This document shows positions 5,542 through 9,598 of a stretch of DNA of 9,598 nucleotides, piece by piece. This DNA is from an uncultured Ruminococcus sp. (GTDB lineage Bacteria > Bacillota > Clostridia > Oscillospirales > Ruminococcaceae). Position numbers and translations under genes: made by a program. The stretch covers positions 1-9,598 of the forward strand of contig CANQCJ010000074.1 of NCBI GenBank assembly GCA_947589205.1. The letters run 5' to 3'. Numbering within the stretch: the stretch's first letter is position 1; every line of letters starts with the position of its first letter. The notes beneath the pieces are model-generated. The model did not search any database, was not told the DNA's origin, and worked only from the letters and a program-made list of their open reading frames with translations.

Positions 5542-6659
5542 AGGGATTTTTTAAAAAATTTAAGGTCGTGAAAATTTTGCTTTGGATAATTTTTATTGTA
5601 ATTTTTTTGATTTTATTCGCGAAAATTTTTATGCGCGCCTATCCCGCGTTCGGCTCGAGACCGACAAAAGCCGACCGTGAGGACTATGCAAAACGCGCGG
5701 AAAATTATTTTGACGGAAAGTATTTTACCTACCCGGCTGAGTGGGAATTGCCGGGAGTTCCATCTAATAACAAGGTCTCGGAAAAGGCAGCGATCCCGGC
5801 AGGACCGCTGCCCGCAGGCACGCCCGATTTTTCAAAAGCGCAGCCTGACGACCCCGCCGTAACGTGGCTCGGTCACTCGACCCTGCTTATACAAATGAGC
5901 GGAAAAAATATTCTGATAGACCCGGTTTTCAGCGAGCGTTCCTCGCCCGTTCAGTGGGCGGGACCGAAAAGATTTACCCCGCCGCCGATAGATATCGACG
6001 ATCTGCCGGAGATAGATGCGGTGCTGATAACTCACGACCATTACGACCATCTCGACATGGACACGATAAAGCGGCTTGAAAGCAAAACGAAAAATTACAT
6101 CGTTCCGCTCGGCGTCGAAAAGCACATCAAGCGGTGGATAGCCGACGACGGCAGGGTGACGGAGCTTGCGTGGTGGGAAAGCTTCGCGCTCGGTGATCTG
6201 GAAATATACTGCGCTCCCGCGAATCACAAGTCCGGCAGGGCGCTCGACAATCAGCAGACGACGCTGTTCTGCTCGTGGGTGCTAAAGGACGCGCATCATC
6301 AGATCTATGAAAGCGGAGACACCGGCTATGGCGCACATTTTGAGGAGATACACAAGCGTTTCGGCGATTTCGATCTGTTTCTTCCCGACTGCGGGCAATA
6401 CAACATCAATTGGCACTACTGGCATATGTTTCCGGAGGAAAGCGCGATGGCGGCAGAAACGCTCGGTGCAAAAGCCGTCATGCCGATACACTGGGGCGCG
6501 TTCGTTCTTTCCGACCACGGCTGGGACGATCCCGCGGAACGTCTGACAAGAGCCTGCGAAGAAAAAAATATCGAGATCGCGACGCCGAAGCTCTGTGAGA
6601 CTATGAGCGTAAGCGAAACGGAAAATTTTCATGAGCGCTGGTGGAGAGAGTGCGAATGA
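5538..6659 (+). CDS. Membrane-anchored MBL-fold hydrolase, NAPE-PLD/UlaG-like
   Basis: A 373-residue metallo-beta-lactamase-fold enzyme of the COG2220 type. An N-terminal membrane segment (about 10-32) with Lys-rich cytoplasmic flank should anchor the catalytic domain outside the cell membrane, with no cleavage site seen. All expected metal ligands are present: H166-D-H168-Y-D170-H171, H230, D261 (SGDTG) and H318 (PIHWG). Their spacing (64, 95 and 152 residues from the first His) is close to that of mammalian NAPE-PLD, and WLGHST (110-115) is also typical. Known relatives cleave phosphodiester bonds, for example in N-acyl phosphatidylethanolamine, but bacterial members are poorly assigned and lactonase-type activity is also possible. 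The start overlaps the MATE stop in ATGA with GGGGAGG upstream, so it is the second gene of that operon. Confidence 0.88.
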   Translation: MKGFFKKFKVVKILLWIIFIVIFLILFAKIFMRAYPAFGSRPTKADREDYAKRAENYFDGKYFTYPAEWELPGVPSNNKVSEKAAIPAGPLPAGTPDFSKAQPDDPAVTWLGHSTLLIQMSGKNILIDPVFSERSSPVQWAGPKRFTPPPIDIDDLPEIDAVLITHDHYDHLDMDTIKRLESKTKNYIVPLGVEKHIKRWIADDGRVTELAWWESFALGDLEIYCAPANHKSGRALDNQQTTLFCSWVLKDAHHQIYESGDTGYGAHFEEIHKRFGDFDLFLPDCGQYNINWHYWHMFPEESAMAAETLGAKAVMPIHWGAFVLSDHGWDDPAERLTRACEEKNIEIATPKLCETMSVSETENFHERWWRECE

Positions 6660-6683
6660 TCCGCCCGCCTTTTAGAGCAAAAA

Positions 6684-6708
6684 TCAAAATTCGCTTTTGA
6701 ATTTTTTT
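6684..6708 (+). terminator. A/T-rich terminator after the hydrolase gene
   Basis: AAAATTC (6686-6692), loop GCTTTT, GAATTTT (6699-6705), running into T7. A second pairing, TCAAAA (6684-6689) with TTTTGA (6695-6700), competes. It lies 25 bp past the hydrolase stop, in the gap between convergent genes. A further perfect A/T inverted repeat at 6786-6802 has a 1-nt centre, too tight to fold well. Confidence 0.5.
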
Positions 6709-6824
6709 GAAAATATAAAATTTACATATGCGCAAAACGCAGTAATATCAAGCAAAATATTATACCTCTGATAAATTTTAAAACGAATTTTTTCAAAAAA
6801 TTAAATTTGCGGCGCGAAAATTCT

Positions 6825-7208
6825 TTATTTCAGCAATTCGTCGCTTATCCGTAAAATTTCCGGCGCTATTTTTTCTCTTTTTCGTTTTAGAATGCGGCTG
6901 TAGATCGGGTAAGCGCAAATTACTCCGATAATTCCGACAACGCCGATTACGATACCCAAAGCAAAATATTTCTCCCAACCTGGGACTAATGTGCAGCACA
7001 TTCCCACGCCGAACAGCAATGAGCTTATTATCCCGATGATCAGCGAGACGGCAGCCGCTCCCCTTGCCGCGCTCTTGTCGAGACGGCGAAGCCGCTCCAT
7101 CGAGGCCTCTTCCTTTGTCGGGGGCGCATATTTGTCCCTTATTTTCTTGATCTCCTCCTGCTCCTTTGCGGAATAGGTATAGCTGAAGGCTTCATTTTTT
7201 TCCTGCAT
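6825..7208 (-). CDS. Small two-TM membrane protein of unknown function
   Basis: I do not recognise a named family. The 127-residue product starts with a polar, cytoplasmic-looking stretch containing YTYSAKEQEEIKKIRDKY (10-27), which looks like a conserved patch, followed by a basic helix (38-49). Two membrane segments come next (about 51-73 and 81-103), and then a basic tail. AGGAGAAG upstream of the ATG at 7206-7208 is a good ribosome binding site. The gene is last in the minus-strand operon and overlaps the 8-TM gene by 17 bp, so it should be made together with the two-component system, perhaps as an accessory membrane partner. There is no signal peptide and no enzymatic motif. The gene is real on the strength of start signals, overlap and composition; the function is open. 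Confidence 0.75.
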   Translation of the reverse strand: MQEKNEAFSYTYSAKEQEEIKKIRDKYAPPTKEEASMERLRRLDKSAARGAAAVSLIIGIISSLLFGVGMCCTLVPGWEKYFALGIVIGVVGIIGVICAYPIYSRILKRKREKIAPEILRISDELLK

Positions 7209-8112
7209 GATGCTTCTCCTTTTTTATCAAATTTTTATTCGCTTTCAGTATCATAAAAGCTGCGATCAGTATCGTTATCGTGCAGACGCTCCCGCCGACA
7301 GAAGCGGTCATTACTGCGCGAAAATGCGGATCGTCCGTGCCGTATCTTGCAAGCATCGCGGTCGTCAGCGAGAGCATCGATACCATGGCTGCGACAAAAT
7401 TTATCACCTTTGCAGCCGACAAAGCGGGGCTGTGCAGCCTGCGGGATCTCACAATATTTATAACCGCCATGGTGAACGCATAAAACGCGTATATCGCGTT
7501 TGCGTATATCAAAATTCCCGAATATTCAAACCCTCGGTTTTGATGCACCATAAAAATTACGATGCCCGCAAGCGCTTGATTCATAAAAAGCAAAACTATC
7601 CCGCAGGCGCGGTAACGATAAAATTCCTCCTCGGTCTTTTCCCGAAAAATATTTTTATTTTTGTTTTTCCTAAGCAGAATAATTCGCATTAAAGCAAGCA
7701 AAAAGTAATAAATTGCAAGCGAAATAAACCACGCGCTTTTATAAATTATTCCCGAAATAATTTCAATTGCGATATACAAAATATTTATCAAAAGTCCTTG
7801 ATACATCGAGATCTCCGTGCGAAAGCGAACGTCCTCAAAAAAGCGCGAGCCTGATCCGGTCGAGCGAATTTTTATAAAAAATTTTGTCTGCAAAAGCATT
7901 TGCTTTTTTGCTTTTAAAAATCTCAAAAGGCGCGGAAAATTTGCAATTGTAAGCGTTAAGGAATACGCCGAGGCGATGTATGAAAAATATTCGATCGGCG
8001 CAAATTTTATCGGGACTACGAAAACCGCGATGACAAGTGCGAAGCCGAGGGCTGTTAAAAATATTGTCAGTCTTGGTGAGAAAAATATCAAATTTTTAAA
8101 CCTGCGCTTCAT
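7192..8112 (-). CDS. Eight-TM integral membrane protein of unknown function
   Basis: The 306-residue product has about eight hydrophobic segments (near 15-35, 39-58, 102-121, 126-147, 168-189, 198-220, 233-255, 266-288). The longest loop (60-100) is basic, as is the loop at 148-167 (RKNKNKN), which places both in the cytoplasm by the positive-inside rule. The best-looking conserved stretch is RGFEYSGILIYANAIYAFYAF (193-213). No transporter, protease or transferase motif is visible, and I cannot name a family. GGGAG lies just before the ATG at 8110-8112. It overlaps the kinase gene by 17 bp and the following small gene by 17 bp, so it is an integral part of this operon and may sense or respond to the same envelope signal. 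Confidence 0.82.
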   Translation of the reverse strand: MKRRFKNLIFFSPRLTIFLTALGFALVIAVFVVPIKFAPIEYFSYIASAYSLTLTIANFPRLLRFLKAKKQMLLQTKFFIKIRSTGSGSRFFEDVRFRTEISMYQGLLINILYIAIEIISGIIYKSAWFISLAIYYFLLALMRIILLRKNKNKNIFREKTEEEFYRYRACGIVLLFMNQALAGIVIFMVHQNRGFEYSGILIYANAIYAFYAFTMAVINIVRSRRLHSPALSAAKVINFVAAMVSMLSLTTAMLARYGTDDPHFRAVMTASVGGSVCTITILIAAFMILKANKNLIKKEKHHAGKK

Positions 8113-9181
8113 CGCTTTTTCTCCCGAGCCTTACGGTGAATATGCTTCCCCTTCCGACCTCGCTCTCAACGGAAATATCGCCGCCGACAATATCCGCCAC
8201 CCGTTTGACAAGCGCAAGCCCCAGACCGTTGCCCTGCGCGGCGTGAGAGGTATCTCCCTGATAAAATTTTTCAAAAATATGCTTTCCCGTTTCGGGCGAG
8301 ATCCCGCAGCCGGTGTCGGAAATTTTTACTGCCGCCTTGTCGTTTTCTTTTTTCAGCGATACGGATACCCTTCCGCCGTTGCCGGTAAATTTAAAGGCGT
8401 TTGAAAATAAATTGTTCCATACAAGCGATAGCAATTCTTCGTCCGAATAAATTATAACATTTTCCTCGATATCCGTTTCAATGTCAATGCTCTTTTTCTC
8501 CCAAATATCCTCAAATTGCAAAAGACATTCCGCAAGCTGCTCGCCGAGCTCGAATCGTTTTGCAGAGGGGTAGATCTGCTGATTTTCAAGGCGGTTAAGC
8601 TTCAGAATATTCGTAATAAGATCTGCAAGACGGCGCGACTGTTCGGTTATCGCCTTTGCGTATTCTATCCGCCGCTCCTCCGACAGCTCGGGACTTTGCA
8701 AAAGCGTTCCGTAATTCTGCATGACCGCAAGAGGCGTTTTCAGCTCGTGCGAAACGTTGGAAATAAAATCCGTCCGAAGCGTTTCGACCCCCGAAAGCTC
8801 CTCTGCCATGCGGTTGAAATAGCTGATGATCTCATTGAATCCGTCAAACTCATCGAGTGTATTTACCGGTTTTATCCGCGCGGAAAAATCGCCTTGTATC
8901 ATTTTTTTACTCGCTTCAATAATTTTTTTCACCGGGCGTTCGACCATGATTTTTCGCCGTATCCCGTCGATAGCCGTGCAGATAAAGCTTAGAAAGATCA
9001 CGTTGAAAAACGTCAGTATCGCCGCGCTCCTGATATTAGCTTTTGTAAATCCAAAGTCCACCGCGCGCTGAAAAAGCGTTAAAAATACAAGCATACAGCA
9101 GGTGACGACAAACGACATCAGCAGAAAAAAGGTTATGTAACGGCGGAGCGAAAAAAGTAATTTTTTTGACCCTGCGCTCAT
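8096..9181 (-). CDS. Sensor histidine kinase with very short external loop
   Basis: A 361-residue membrane kinase that should autophosphorylate and pass phosphate to the regulator encoded just upstream. It has two membrane helices (about 15-38 and 52-74) joined by only some 13 outside residues, so it has no room for a ligand domain. A HAMP-like linker follows (75-130). The phosphoacceptor is H145 in SNVSHELKTPLAVMQNY, the N-box is NNLFSNAFKFT (256-266), G1 is DTGCGIS (289-295), the F-box is FEKFYQGD and G2 is GNGLGLAL (317-324), so all catalytic boxes are intact. The start ATG overlaps the regulator stop (ATGA). The loop-poor sensor suggests detection within the membrane or through a partner, for which the 8-TM neighbour is a candidate. 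Confidence 0.95.
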   Translation of the reverse strand: MSAGSKKLLFSLRRYITFFLLMSFVVTCCMLVFLTLFQRAVDFGFTKANIRSAAILTFFNVIFLSFICTAIDGIRRKIMVERPVKKIIEASKKMIQGDFSARIKPVNTLDEFDGFNEIISYFNRMAEELSGVETLRTDFISNVSHELKTPLAVMQNYGTLLQSPELSEERRIEYAKAITEQSRRLADLITNILKLNRLENQQIYPSAKRFELGEQLAECLLQFEDIWEKKSIDIETDIEENVIIYSDEELLSLVWNNLFSNAFKFTGNGGRVSVSLKKENDKAAVKISDTGCGISPETGKHIFEKFYQGDTSHAAQGNGLGLALVKRVADIVGGDISVESEVGRGSIFTVRLGRKSDEAQV

Positions 9182-9598
9182 TTTACCACCGCCTTGTAGC
9201 CGAGACCGTGGACGGTCTTTATTTCAAATTCGCCGCAGCCCTTGAATTTTTCTCGAAGCTTCGTCATGTAAACGTCAACCGCTCTCGGCGCGGTGTTTGT
9301 GTCCGCGTCCCAGAATTCGTCCATAAGCTGAGTGCGGGTAAAGGTTTTATTCGGATAGGAGAGCAGCTTGTATAAAATATTAAATTCTCTGTTCGTAAGC
9401 GAGATCTCCTCACCGCAAAGGCAGACCGTCCGCTCGTCCGCATCGAGCGTTAGATCTCCTATTTCAATGCGATGCGAATTAGCGATCCTCGCTCTGCGCA
9501 GCAGCGCGCCTATGCGCAAAAATAATTCGTCGAGATCGACGGGCTTGACCATATAATCGTCTATCCCGATCCTGTATCCGCGCTGTTTTGAAAGAATA
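9178..9598 (-). CDS. OmpR/PhoB-type response regulator, N-terminus outside window
   Basis: The frame is open to the right edge, so about 139 C-terminal residues are seen. The first part, RIGIDDYMVKP, is the end of a receiver domain with its conserved Lys-Pro after the last strand; the phosphorylated Asp lies beyond the edge. After a linker (LLRRARIANSH) comes a winged-helix DNA-binding domain: ISLTNREFNILYKLLSYPN, TRTQLMDEFW, the recognition helix around RAVDVYMTKLREKF, and the wing IKTVHGLGYKAV. This is the usual OmpR layout, controlling promoters by phosphorylation-dependent dimer binding. It is the first visible gene of the operon and overlaps the kinase by 4 bp (ATGA), which marks it as the cognate partner. 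An ATG at 9550-9552 is internal and not the start. Confidence 0.95.
   Translation of the reverse strand, partial: ILSKQRGYRIGIDDYMVKPVDLDELFLRIGALLRRARIANSHRIEIGDLTLDADERTVCLCGEEISLTNREFNILYKLLSYPNKTFTRTQLMDEFWDADTNTAPRAVDVYMTKLREKFKGCGEFEIKTVHGLGYKAVVK

Noticed and set aside
5832..6227. 131-codon minus-strand ORF inside the hydrolase gene
   Set aside because: It lies opposite a well-supported enzyme with complete catalytic residues; a codon-bias shadow.
6786..6802. Perfect A/T inverted repeat as a terminator for the minus-strand operon
   Set aside because: A 1-nt centre cannot form a normal loop, and all pairs are A-T; too weak to call.
8516..8992. 158-codon plus-strand ORF inside the kinase gene
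   Set aside because: Antisense shadow of a complete histidine kinase with all motifs intact.

Overview
The window looks like a piece of a low-GC Firmicute chromosome, most likely a gut-type Clostridia (Ruminococcus/Oscillospiraceae-like; inferred from protein style, not from a marker gene). Support comes from strong GGAGG-type ribosome binding sites, SigA promoters with extended -10 elements, A/T-rich intergenic DNA and overlapping operons. No rRNA, tRNA, CRISPR array or intact insertion sequence was seen.

Left third (1 to about 2520) is accessory DNA in decay. It opens with the 3' part of a small redox-active thioredoxin-like gene whose frame runs off the left edge. A mostly non-coding stretch with two good terminators follows. 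Next come a 57-residue ORF broken by one extra T, a block of nested hairpins, two palindromes 50 bp apart, and a MobV/Mob_Pre relaxase whose catalytic part is present but whose C-terminus is short. Immediately after it lies an internal scrap of a tyrosine integrase that has lost both ends. I read this as the remains of a mobilizable element.

Middle (about 2780 to 6660) looks like stable host DNA. crcB (fluoride channel) has a perfect TTGACA-17-TATAAT promoter. It converges on an AraC-family regulator, which is divergent from a two-gene operon: a MATE efflux pump and, overlapping it by ATGA, a membrane-anchored NAPE-PLD-type metallo-beta-lactamase-fold hydrolase. The layout suggests that the AraC protein controls the pump/hydrolase pair.

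Right third (6825 to 9598) is a minus-strand operon read from the right edge leftwards: OmpR-type response regulator (cut by the window), histidine kinase with a very short external loop, an 8-TM protein of unknown function, and a 2-TM protein of unknown function. The genes overlap by 4, 17 and 17 bp, so the two unknown membrane proteins are probably produced together with the two-component system.

No clearly new defence or biosynthetic system is visible. The best leads are the structured DNA and palindromes before the relaxase, the MATE/NAPE-PLD pair, and the uncharacterised membrane proteins coupled to the two-component system.
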